Made by a program: the position numbers and the translations under genes. Of a stretch of DNA of 64,000 bases, positions 8,220 through 15,572 are shown in pieces. The notes beneath the pieces were generated by a model that was not told the origin of the DNA, searched no databases, and worked only from the letters and a program-made list of their open reading frames with translations. Origin of the DNA: Eubacteriaceae bacterium (lineage in GTDB: Bacteria > Bacillota > Clostridia > Lachnospirales > Lachnospiraceae); contig CAJSYQ010000005.1 in the NCBI GenBank assembly GCA_910574015.1, positions 62,001 through 126,000 on the forward strand. The letters are read 5' to 3'. Each line of letters starts with the position of its first letter. Position 1 is the first letter of the stretch.

Positions 8220-9407
8220 ATGGACCAAACGATATATCTGGATAACGCAGCTACTACAAAAATATCCGATGACGTACTCGCCTGTATGCTTCCTTATCTC
8301 AAGGATTCTTATGGAAATCCTTCCAGTGTATACGATCTGGGAGCTGAAAATAAAGATGCCCTGACGAGGGCAAGACATCAGATTGCGAAAGTGTTATCCT
8401 GTGAACCTTCGTGTATATTTTTTACCTCCGGAGGTACGGAGAGCGATAACTGGGCGCTGATCGGCACGGCGGAAAGCCGATCTCATCTGGGAAAACATCT
8501 GATCACAAGCAAGATTGAACATCATGCCGTACTCCACACATGTGAATATTTGGAAAAGCGTGGTTTTGAAATTACTTATCTGGATGTGGATGAGCAGGGC
8601 TTTGTAAAAAAAGAAACCCTGATGAATGCACTCCGTCCGGATACGATCCTTGTCTCGATCATGACAGCCAACAATGAGATCGGAACCATCCAGCCCATGG
8701 CAGAACTGGGGGAAGTGCTGAAAGATCATCCGGCGTTATTTCATACGGATGCCGTCCAGGCGTTTGGACAGCTGCCTGTACGGCCGGAGAACTGGCATGT
8801 CGATCTTCTCAGCGCCAGCAGTCATAAATTTCACGGGCCCAAGGGCATTGGGTTTCTTTATATCCGGCAGGGGGTCGATCTGCCGTCTTTCCTGCATGGC
8901 GGGAAACAGGAGAAGGGCCGGCGGGCCGGAACAGAGAATGTTGCTTCTATCATTGGGATGGGGAGAGCCGCGGAGATCGCAGCAGAAACAATGGAAGAGC
9001 GGGTGCAGAAGGAAACCCTGCTGCGGGATTATATGATCTCACGTATTGAAAAAGAGATTCCCTTCTGTCATTTGAACGGACCGAGAAAACACCGGCTGGC
9101 CAATAATGTCAATTTCTGCTTTTCCTTTGCCGAGGGGGAAACACTAGTCGTCCTTCTGGATATGGAGGGCATCTGCTGCTCCGGGGGATCCGCGTGCACA
9201 TCGGGGCAGGCAGCCTCATCCCATGTTCTCAGAGCCATCCACTTAGATCCGGATACCGCCCGGGGAGCACTGCGTTTTACGCTGAGTGAGAGCACCACCA
9301 GGGAGGAGATTGATTACACAGTGGAGGCATTGAAGAAAGTTCTTCTGCAGTCCCGGAGGATGAATTCTTCTTTTCTCGGGTTTATGAAATGGAATCGGAG
9401 ACGTTAG
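8220..9407 (+). CDS. cysteine desulfurase, NifS/IscS family
   Basis: This PLP enzyme takes sulfur from cysteine as a protein persulfide for iron-sulfur clusters or thionucleosides. The 395-residue sequence begins MDQTIYLDNAATTK, has the PLP lysine Lys203 in SSHKFHGPKG, and the catalytic cysteine Cys326 in GGSACTSG followed by the conserved helix. The short spacing and loop composition fit group I (NifS/IscS) rather than SufS. ATG 8220 is chosen over ATG 8202 because GGAAAGGAG sits between them. No iscU, thiI or mnmA neighbour is seen, so the sulfur acceptor cannot be inferred. It ends in a four-base convergent overlap with the PHP gene. Confidence 0.93.
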   Translation: MDQTIYLDNAATTKISDDVLACMLPYLKDSYGNPSSVYDLGAENKDALTRARHQIAKVLSCEPSCIFFTSGGTESDNWALIGTAESRSHLGKHLITSKIEHHAVLHTCEYLEKRGFEITYLDVDEQGFVKKETLMNALRPDTILVSIMTANNEIGTIQPMAELGEVLKDHPALFHTDAVQAFGQLPVRPENWHVDLLSASSHKFHGPKGIGFLYIRQGVDLPSFLHGGKQEKGRRAGTENVASIIGMGRAAEIAAETMEERVQKETLLRDYMISRIEKEIPFCHLNGPRKHRLANNVNFCFSFAEGETLVVLLDMEGICCSGGSACTSGQAASSHVLRAIHLDPDTARGALRFTLSESTTREEIDYTVEALKKVLLQSRRMNSSFLGFMKWNRRR

Positions 9408-10237
9408 CTGTCCAGAGAGTGAAAACGGGGTCTGCGTCGGTGAAAGGTAACATACTGGTGCAGACCTGTTCTTTTTAAAAGGGAGGAGGCCTCTTCAAAC
9501 CGGGAGGCCACAAACTCTGGATGATGCGCGTCGGAACCGATGGTGATCATCTCGCCCCCAAGTTCCCGGTACCATAACAGAATATCAGGATGAGGATTGG
9601 GATAGGGGCCCTTCCGGTAACCGGATGTATTGATCTCCAGGGCAATATCACTGCGTATCAGCCGCCTCAGGATTTCCTCTGTCAGCTCCCGGTATTGTGC
9701 CGGTTCATACAGAAATGAATCCGGTGCATAACGGACGATATAATCCAGGTGTCCCAGAGAATCAAATCCAGTAAAGGCACAAAGATTGTCATAGAGCTCC
9801 TCCAGATACTGACGGATGCAAGCGGACGGATCCCGGTTTTCCCAGAATTTAGGATAGTAGGGATCCTGCCGGCCTGTCAGATGCAGGGAGCCAATGATAT
9901 AGTCCAGGTCTGGATCATTGGATAATTCCCTATTTTTATCCAGGACATCCAGGCGGGTCTGCAGCCCGCATTCTACGCCTGTGAGTATGTCAAGGTCTGG
10001 ATATCTTTGTCTGAGCTCAGACAATTCCTTCTCATATGTCTGAATATCGAACTCAAAGGGAACCTGACCTTCTGGAAGTACGCTTTCAAACTGGTCGGGC
10101 GGAAAGCTATAATCCATATGGTCTGTGATACAGAGCCCGGACAGCCCCCGGGAGACGGCTGCGTCAAGCTGTGCCTGGACAGGGGTGCCGCTGTCCAAGG
10201 AATAGGCTGAGTGGATATGCGTATCGTATCGTATCAT
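9404..10237 (-). CDS. PHP-family phosphatase, histidinol-phosphatase (HisJ/HisK) type
   Basis: The 277-residue protein starts with YDTHIHSAYSLD, the metal-binding HxH of the PHP domain, and continues with CITDHMD, EINTSG and SDAHHPE, all PHP metal ligands. HisK-type members dephosphorylate histidinol phosphate in histidine synthesis. No other his gene is nearby, so the substrate may differ. ATG 10237 has GGAAAGGAG upstream and overlaps the rqcH stop (ATGA), showing translational coupling. The upstream-extended open frame is rejected because the family N-terminus begins at this methionine. Confidence 0.85.
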   Translation of the reverse strand: MIRYDTHIHSAYSLDSGTPVQAQLDAAVSRGLSGLCITDHMDYSFPPDQFESVLPEGQVPFEFDIQTYEKELSELRQRYPDLDILTGVECGLQTRLDVLDKNRELSNDPDLDYIIGSLHLTGRQDPYYPKFWENRDPSACIRQYLEELYDNLCAFTGFDSLGHLDYIVRYAPDSFLYEPAQYRELTEEILRRLIRSDIALEINTSGYRKGPYPNPHPDILLWYRELGGEMITIGSDAHHPEFVASRFEEASSLLKRTGLHQYVTFHRRRPRFHSLDS

Positions 10238-12018
10238 GACAGAAAACTCCTTTCCAGAAAAACAGTATCTTCGTCGTTCACACAACGGATTCCTTCTATC
10301 TGGGAAGAGGCCATCAGTGAGTAGTTGGTATAATATACAACAAATCCCGGCTTGCTTCCGTTGGGTTTTTTAATATTTTTCTTCTGGGTGTAATCAATCT
10401 CAAGCTTGTCCGCTCCTTTTCCCTTGGAAAAATAGGCGGCAAGGCTTCCTGCTTCTTCAAATGTCCGGACAGGAGGCTCTTCTCCGTTGCATTTCACGAT
10501 AACATGGGATCCCGGCATCTGTTTTGCGTGAAACCACCAGTCATTTCCGGTGGCTACCTTAAATGTCAGCTCGTCGTTCTGATAGTTATTTTTTCCCACA
10601 TAAATATCGTATCCGTCGGAGGAGATAAAATGAAGAGGACGGCTTTTCGGTATACGGCCTTTCTTTCCTTTGCCCACAGCCTGTTTTCTCGTATAACCGC
10701 AGTCCGAGAGTTCCTGACGGATAAAATGCAGATCCTCTTCCCTGCGGGCAATGTCCAGTTCGGTGAGGATCGATTCCAGATGATCGATCATCTCCTGATT
10801 TTCCCGTATCTGATCGGAAACGGCCTCAAAGGTCCGTTTCATCTTATTATACCGGTTAAAATATTTATTGGCATTTTCCGATACCGTAAGCTCCGGGTCT
10901 ACCGGGATGGAAACCTCTTCCCCATCATAATAGTTCGTACAGGTGAGGACTTTATCCTCCGGCGCCAGCTGATATCCGTACGTGTTCAGCAGCTCGCCGT
11001 AAATCCGGCAGCGCTCCTTCTTTTCTGTGTCCTGCAGCTGCCTGCGCTGAAGTTCCATCTTCTTAACACTGCGTTCCAGCAGAGTTGTAACGCTTTTTCT
11101 CAGGTCGGCAGATTTCTGACGGATTCGCGTAATGGTGTCCTTTTCTCCATAAAAGGATTCTATCATCTGAGAGACGGTATCTGTCCTTCGGCAGGTCAGG
11201 GAGTCATACATACTCAGGGGGACGGCGCTGAATTCTGCCGGAACGGGACCGTTCAAATAAATACATGGTGTATAATGCTGCGCCTGGATATCTGAGATCA
11301 GCTCCCGATAAGAGGTCATAAGGGCAGATCGTTCATTGCCGTTCAGGGAAGCCATGGGGGCATCCCCGTCCAGGCGGCTTCGGAAGGCAAGCTCATGTGC
11401 CATGGCAGAACTAAAGCCAGTGATGGAGCTGTAGATGGCTTTTGCTATGGAGCAGGGCTTTAAAAACAATTCCTTATTCCATGTATCGGTAGTTACCGAA
11501 AAGGGATCCGTCTTATTCTGTGTATTGGGAATGAAATATTGTCTTCCCGGAAGAACCTCCCGGACAGAGCTGATCAGCCCGTTTATATGCTTAATGCTGT
11601 CCACAATAATGTTCTGGTCATCTACAAAGATAATATTACTGTGCTTTCCCATAATCTCCACCATCAGGCTGCGCTGTACCACATCCCCCAGTTCATTGAG
11701 ATTTTCCAGGCAAATGCGGATCACTCGTTCCAGTCCCGCCTGTTCCACCGACAGGACCCGGGCGCCATTCAGATGCTTTCGGAGGAGCATGCAGAAATTG
11801 GGAGCTGTCAGTGGGGACGGTTTTGGATTTTCCGTCAGGTATAACAATGGGAGAGAGGCACTGGCAGAGATCTGCAGACGATAATTTGTCCGGTTATTTT
11901 TAATGGTAAGCAGCAGCTCGTCCGGTTCCGGCTGTGCTATTTTCTGTATATGTCCGCCCTGCAGAAGGTCATTCAGCTCCTTTACAAGGGCAGCTACTGT
12001 AATGCCGTCAAAAGCCAT
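10234..12018 (-). CDS. rqcH: RqcH / NFACT ribosome-associated quality control protein
   Basis: RqcH binds stalled 50S subunits carrying peptidyl-tRNA and recruits alanyl-tRNA to add C-terminal alanine tails that mark the peptide for degradation. The 594-residue protein has the NFACT-N domain (MAFDGITVAALVKEL at the start, LLRKHLNGARV), a helical and coiled-coil middle, and a C-terminal NFACT-R (DUF814) domain with DIYVGKNNYQND and DWWFHAKQMPGSHVI. Older databases call it fibronectin-binding protein A. ATG 12018 is preferred because AGGA lies eight bases upstream; ATG 12027 has no room for a ribosome site. A divergent promoter for yicC lies just beyond. Confidence 0.93.
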   Translation of the reverse strand: MAFDGITVAALVKELNDLLQGGHIQKIAQPEPDELLLTIKNNRTNYRLQISASASLPLLYLTENPKPSPLTAPNFCMLLRKHLNGARVLSVEQAGLERVIRICLENLNELGDVVQRSLMVEIMGKHSNIIFVDDQNIIVDSIKHINGLISSVREVLPGRQYFIPNTQNKTDPFSVTTDTWNKELFLKPCSIAKAIYSSITGFSSAMAHELAFRSRLDGDAPMASLNGNERSALMTSYRELISDIQAQHYTPCIYLNGPVPAEFSAVPLSMYDSLTCRRTDTVSQMIESFYGEKDTITRIRQKSADLRKSVTTLLERSVKKMELQRRQLQDTEKKERCRIYGELLNTYGYQLAPEDKVLTCTNYYDGEEVSIPVDPELTVSENANKYFNRYNKMKRTFEAVSDQIRENQEMIDHLESILTELDIARREEDLHFIRQELSDCGYTRKQAVGKGKKGRIPKSRPLHFISSDGYDIYVGKNNYQNDELTFKVATGNDWWFHAKQMPGSHVIVKCNGEEPPVRTFEEAGSLAAYFSKGKGADKLEIDYTQKKNIKKPNGSKPGFVVYYTNYSLMASSQIEGIRCVNDEDTVFLERSFLS

Positions 12019-12108
12019 AAAATTCATCCTTTCCTGTGTTCTGATAAACTGTATTATACAATAAGAGACGCCGCAAGGAAAGACTCTGACGAAAAAAACT
12101 GGCAATTC

Positions 12109-12137
12109 TTGACTTCCTTCCCTCTTTGCACTATAAT
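12109..12137 (+). promoter_or_regulatory. sigma-A promoter of the yicC operon
   Basis: TTGACT (12109-12114) and TATAAT (12132-12137) with exactly 17 bp between them, 35 bp ahead of the yicC start codon. Confidence 0.85.
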
Positions 12138-12171
12138 AAAACAGTATATGGTCATGAAAGGGGAATCGGAT

Positions 12172-13050
12172 ATGATTCAGAGTATGACCGGCTTTGGCCG
12201 GGGTGAGGCTTCGGATGAGAATTATAAGATAGAGATTGAAATGAAATCCGTGAATCATCGTTATCTTGATGTCAATGTAAGGCTTCCGCGCAAGCTGAAT
12301 TTCTATGAAACTGAGATCCGCAGCCAGGTAAAGAAGTTTGCCGGGCGGGGCAAGGTTGATGTCTTTGTTACCTTTTCTGATATCAAAGGAAAAAGCGCCA
12401 ACATTACCTATAATAGAGAGATTGCAGAGGCATATCTCGCGGGGATCCGCCAGCTCTCCAGGGATCTTAAGCTGGAAAACACCACTGTTGCCTATGACAT
12501 ATCCCGGTTTCCGGATGTCTTTACCATGGAGGATTCAGGACCTGACGAAGAAGCGGTGAGCCAGCTGATCTCGGCAGCCATGACATCGGCCGGTCAGCAG
12601 TTTGTAATGAGCCGCCGCACGGAAGGCCACCGGCTAAGGGAAGATCTTATGGAGAAATTTGACCGGATCCAGGAACTGGTAGACGCCGTGGCAGCGCGTT
12701 CCCCCCAGATTCTTCAGGAGTACAGCCAGCGGATCCAGGATAAAGTATCAGAGCTTCTCGGCGGCACACAGATTGACGAGGGAATTCTCGCATCTGAGCT
12801 GGTAGTGTTTGCCGATAAAATCTGTGTGGATGAAGAGATGGTCCGCCTCCGCACCCATATTGTACATATGAAAGAGACCTTAGGGGGAGAGGGAGCCATA
12901 GGCCGCAAGCTGGATTTCCTTACACAGGAGATGAATCGGGAGGCGAATACGATCCTTTCCAAGGCGAATGATACCATTGTCTCGAATTATGGGATAGAAT
13001 TAAAGACAGAGATAGAGAAAATTCGGGAACAGATCCAGAATATCGAATAG
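12172..13050 (+). CDS. yicC: YicC family endoribonuclease
   Basis: YicC/YloC proteins are hexameric RNA-binding endoribonucleases involved in RNA turnover. The 292-residue sequence opens with the hallmark MIQSMTGFGRGEA, followed by VNHRYLDVNVRLPRKL, and ends with the DUF1732 region carrying GRKLDFLTQEMNREANTILSK. ATG 12172 has AAAGGGG upstream; the open frame continues further 5' but would swallow the promoter at 12109. It heads the operon yicC-remA-gmk-lepB-rpoZ, the usual Firmicute order apart from lepB. Confidence 0.93.
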   Translation: MIQSMTGFGRGEASDENYKIEIEMKSVNHRYLDVNVRLPRKLNFYETEIRSQVKKFAGRGKVDVFVTFSDIKGKSANITYNREIAEAYLAGIRQLSRDLKLENTTVAYDISRFPDVFTMEDSGPDEEAVSQLISAAMTSAGQQFVMSRRTEGHRLREDLMEKFDRIQELVDAVAARSPQILQEYSQRIQDKVSELLGGTQIDEGILASELVVFADKICVDEEMVRLRTHIVHMKETLGGEGAIGRKLDFLTQEMNREANTILSKANDTIVSNYGIELKTEIEKIREQIQNIE

Positions 13051-13070
13051 GACAGAGGGGCAGGATATTT

Positions 13071-13319
13071 ATGAATTTTGTAAATATTGGTTTTGGTAAT
13101 GTCGTGAATAGTGAACGCGTATACAGCATAGTCAGCCCGGATGCGGCACCGGTAAAGAGATTGATCCAGAATGCAAAGGATACCGGCAATGCCATTGACG
13201 GCACCTGTGGAAGAAAGACCAAGGCGGTGCTGATCATGGAGAATCATATGATCGTACTTTCGTCTCTTCTGCCGGAAACGATCGTGGCGCGTATGAATGC
13301 AGATGAGGAAAGGAGATAG
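13071..13319 (+). CDS. remA: RemA/DUF370 DNA-binding regulator
   Basis: RemA is a small ring-forming DNA-binding protein that activates biofilm matrix and osmoprotection genes in Bacillus subtilis. The 82-residue protein has the conserved MNFVNIGFGNVV start and GRKTKAVLIMENHMIVLSSL motif. Clostridia without the Bacillus matrix genes still keep it between yicC and gmk, so its targets here are unknown. The ribosome site is GGCAGGA; gmk follows six bases after the stop. Confidence 0.92.
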   Translation: MNFVNIGFGNVVNSERVYSIVSPDAAPVKRLIQNAKDTGNAIDGTCGRKTKAVLIMENHMIVLSSLLPETIVARMNADEERR

Positions 13320-13325
13320 GAACAC

Positions 13326-13955
13326 ATGGAGCGCACAGGTATATTAACTGTAATATCCGGATTCTCTGGTGCCGGAAAGGGTACGATCATGAAAGAACTG
13401 GTACATAAATATCCATATTTTCTTTCTATATCGGCAACAACGAGGAAACCCCGGGAAGGAGAAGTGGACGGAAGAGAATATTTTTTCCATACGCGGGAAG
13501 AATTTGAGCAGATGATCGCAGGCCGTGAACTCATTGAGTGGGCTGAGTATGTAGGAAATTATTACGGTACTCCAAAGAAAGCGGTAGAACAGCAGCTCGC
13601 AGAGGGAAAGGATGTGATCCTGGAGATCGAAATGCAGGGAGGACTGCTGGTAAAGGAACAATTTCCAGAAGCACTTCTTATCTTTGTGACCCCTCCCTCT
13701 GCAGAGGAATTAAAGAACCGTCTTTACGGACGTGGGACGGAGGATGAGGCAGAGATTAGAAAACGCCTTGACCATGCGGAAGAAGAGGCAGCTTATATGA
13801 AATATTATGATTATCTGGTTATCAATGATAAGCTGGACGACGCCGTGGCACAGGTTCATTCGATCATTGCCAACGAACACTATAAGGTGCCATATCTGAG
13901 AGAATGGGTCTCATCCATGACAAAGGACCTTGCACAATTTAAGGAGGGAAACTGA
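13326..13955 (+). CDS. gmk: guanylate kinase
   Basis: Converts GMP and ATP to GDP and ADP in the cytoplasm, essential for GTP supply and linked to (p)ppGpp control. The 209-residue protein has a P-loop SGFSGAGKGT near the N-terminus (the family usually has GPSGAGKGT, so Pro is Phe here), the GMP-binding segment SATTRKPREGEVDGREYFF, and EYVGNYYGTP. Normal length. Four bases separate it from lepB. Confidence 0.97.
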   Translation: MERTGILTVISGFSGAGKGTIMKELVHKYPYFLSISATTRKPREGEVDGREYFFHTREEFEQMIAGRELIEWAEYVGNYYGTPKKAVEQQLAEGKDVILEIEMQGGLLVKEQFPEALLIFVTPPSAEELKNRLYGRGTEDEAEIRKRLDHAEEEAAYMKYYDYLVINDKLDDAVAQVHSIIANEHYKVPYLREWVSSMTKDLAQFKEGN

Positions 13956-13958
13956 TTT

Positions 13959-14561
13959 ATGGAAAATGGAGAATTCAATGAGGAAGAGCGGCCGTCTGAG
14001 GTTAGGAAGCCTTCCCGGTTAAAATATGTGATAGAGGGACTGATCTATATCGCGCTGATCGTGGTCTGCGTCTATGTGGTTCCCAAATATGTCATCCAGA
14101 GAACGGTGGTAAGCGGGGAGTCCATGGAGGATACGCTGCACGATGCAGAGAGTCTGCTGATCGATAAGATCTCATACCGGTTTACGGATCCGAAGCGCTA
14201 TGATATCATTGTTTTTTATCCGAAAGGACGGGATGTGGATGAATATTATGTAAAGCGTATTTACGGACTTCCCGGAGAGACGATACAGATCAAAGGGAAT
14301 GATATATTTATTAATGGCGAAAAAATAGACGATCCCTATGCAAAGGACTCCATGTCCACCGGGGGGATTGCCAATGAGCCCTATACGCTGGGAAAGGATG
14401 AATATTTTGTGCTGGGGGATCACCGGTCCGTCAGTCAGGACAGCCGTTTTACGCCGGAGACCAGCAATGATAAGAATGCACCGGGTCCCGTAAAGTTTGA
14501 GAATATATCCGGAAAGGTAATATTGCGGATATGGCCTCTGAGTAAATTCGGAGTTCCGTGA
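13959..14561 (+). CDS. lepB: signal peptidase I
   Basis: Membrane serine protease that removes signal peptides from exported proteins. The 200-residue protein has a charged N-terminal cytoplasmic stretch, one membrane span at about residues 24-42, the catalytic Ser55 in SGESMEDTL, the general-base Lys99 in YYVKRIYGLPGE, and GDHRSVSQDSR, a variant of the family GDNR..SxDSR motif. It lies in the same operon as gmk and rpoZ, an unusual place. Identification is firm; which secreted proteins it prefers cannot be told. Confidence 0.95.
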   Translation: MENGEFNEEERPSEVRKPSRLKYVIEGLIYIALIVVCVYVVPKYVIQRTVVSGESMEDTLHDAESLLIDKISYRFTDPKRYDIIVFYPKGRDVDEYYVKRIYGLPGETIQIKGNDIFINGEKIDDPYAKDSMSTGGIANEPYTLGKDEYFVLGDHRSVSQDSRFTPETSNDKNAPGPVKFENISGKVILRIWPLSKFGVP

Positions 14562-14617
14562 ATCCAAGCAGTATCTTACTGATAAATATGTTAACCGACT
14601 CAGAAAGGAGAGTTCCT

Positions 14618-14914
14618 ATGTTACATCCATCTTATACCGATTTAATGAATATTGCCAACAGTGAGGTTGAACAGGGAGAACAGCTGGTAGTAAACAGCCG
14701 GTATTCCATTGTCCTCGCTACAGCAAAGAGAGCGCGCCAGATCATTGCAGGCTCCCAGCCCCTTGTAGAAGAGGGACCATGTGCGAAACCTCTGTCCATC
14801 GCCATCGATGAATTATCTAATAGTGCAATCAAAATTGATGCAGAAGATCTGGAAGAGGAAGAGCTGATTGAGAATAAAATGACTGAAACGGAAGTAAAAG
14901 ATACAGAAGAATAA
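14618..14914 (+). CDS. rpoZ: RNA polymerase omega subunit
   Basis: Omega helps assemble beta-prime into RNA polymerase. The 98-residue protein has the omega core MLHPSYTDLMNIA, NSRYSIVLATAKRARQI and KPLSIAIDEL, followed by an acidic tail. ATG 14618 has AGAAAGGAG upstream; the earlier in-frame ATG at 14558 overlaps lepB. It is the last gene of the yicC operon and is followed by a strong terminator. Confidence 0.95.
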   Translation: MLHPSYTDLMNIANSEVEQGEQLVVNSRYSIVLATAKRARQIIAGSQPLVEEGPCAKPLSIAIDELSNSAIKIDAEDLEEEELIENKMTETEVKDTEE

Positions 14915-14938
14915 TATAGCGTTGGCTGAGAATCCCGG

Positions 14939-14992
14939 AGAGGGTGTCCCAGAACTATGATAAAGGTCATAGGGAGGGGCATCCTCTTTTTG
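14939..14992 (+). terminator. rho-independent terminator of the yicC-rpoZ operon
   Basis: AGAGGGTGTCCC pairs with GGGGCATCCTCT (with G-U pairs), enclosing an inner CTATGA/TCATAG stem, then TTTTTG. The outer arm is nearly the same sequence as the hairpin after lexA at 44001-44048. Confidence 0.85.
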
Positions 14993-15020
14993 TGTAGAAA
15001 AAAACTTTAGTAAAAACTTA

Positions 15021-15067
15021 TTGACAAACAGACGTTCGCACTATATACTTTTATTAAACATTTGTTC
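15021..15067 (+). promoter_or_regulatory. promoter with two LexA-box-like operators for the LysM gene
   Basis: TTGACA (15021-15026) and TATACT (15044-15049) are 17 bp apart. An AAAC-N4-GTTC sequence at 15026-15037 lies in the spacer, and a second at 15056-15067 lies just past the -10. The reverse complement GAAC-N4-GTTT is the clostridial LexA box pattern, and the same two box types flank the lexA promoter in this window. LexA repression with release during DNA damage is inferred. Confidence 0.7.
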
Positions 15068-15103
15068 GGATCACATGTTTGCAAAGAGAGGAGTGTGTTT
15101 ATA

Positions 15104-15430
15104 TTGATACGTAAGCTGCCGGAGAAGGCCATTGGAAAAATTCCAATCCTTATCATACCAACTATTTTTTTAGTCCTTTATTTCTGTATCTCCTTCCCTT
15201 CGAGAGTGTCTGCAGAGTATGGCGGACTGAATGAAATCACCAGCGTGGAGCCGCTGCTGGTGGAAAAGGGGGATACATTATCAGCCATCTCTAAGAGATA
15301 TGCCCCGGAATATTCTTATATTACAGCAAAAGAGTATATGCAGGATATTCTCGAACTAAACAACCTGCATTCCGAACATATTCAAGCTGGAAAATATATT
15401 CTGCTTCCGAATTATCGAAATGAAACATAA
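15104..15430 (+). CDS. small membrane-anchored LysM protein, YneA-like SOS cell-division inhibitor candidate
   Basis: The 108-residue protein has a membrane segment at about residues 13-32 and one LysM peptidoglycan-binding domain at about 50-102 (VEKGDTLSAISKRY ... AGKYILLPNY). This size and layout are those of YneA, which halts septation when Bacillus or Listeria cells suffer DNA damage. TTG 15104 is chosen because GAGAGGAG lies ten bases upstream; GTG 15095 is too close and TTG 15062 would lie in the operator. The LexA boxes in front support an SOS role. Sequence alone does not prove division inhibition. Confidence 0.8.
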   Translation: MIRKLPEKAIGKIPILIIPTIFLVLYFCISFPSRVSAEYGGLNEITSVEPLLVEKGDTLSAISKRYAPEYSYITAKEYMQDILELNNLHSEHIQAGKYILLPNYRNET

Positions 15431-15455
15431 CTGACAAATTTCTGTCATTTCCTTC

Positions 15456-15544
15456 CGATAATATGATGCCAGGGTCAAAAGTACATCCCATTCCCAATAT
15501 CCTTTGAGGACGAGATACCTTTTGGCCTGGGTATCATATTATCG
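15456..15544. repeat. long imperfect inverted repeat between the LysM gene and the amidase gene
   Basis: CGATAATATGAT at 15456 is exactly complementary to ATCATATTATCG ending at 15544, and the inner CCAGG and CAAAAG segments also pair with CCTGG and CTTTTG after a small bulge. The apical 37 bases are unpaired. It has no T-run. It could be a transcript structure separating the two genes or a remnant mobile hairpin. Confidence 0.6.
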
Positions 15545-15572
15545 CAATTCAAAAAATAGGAGATGAGAGTTC

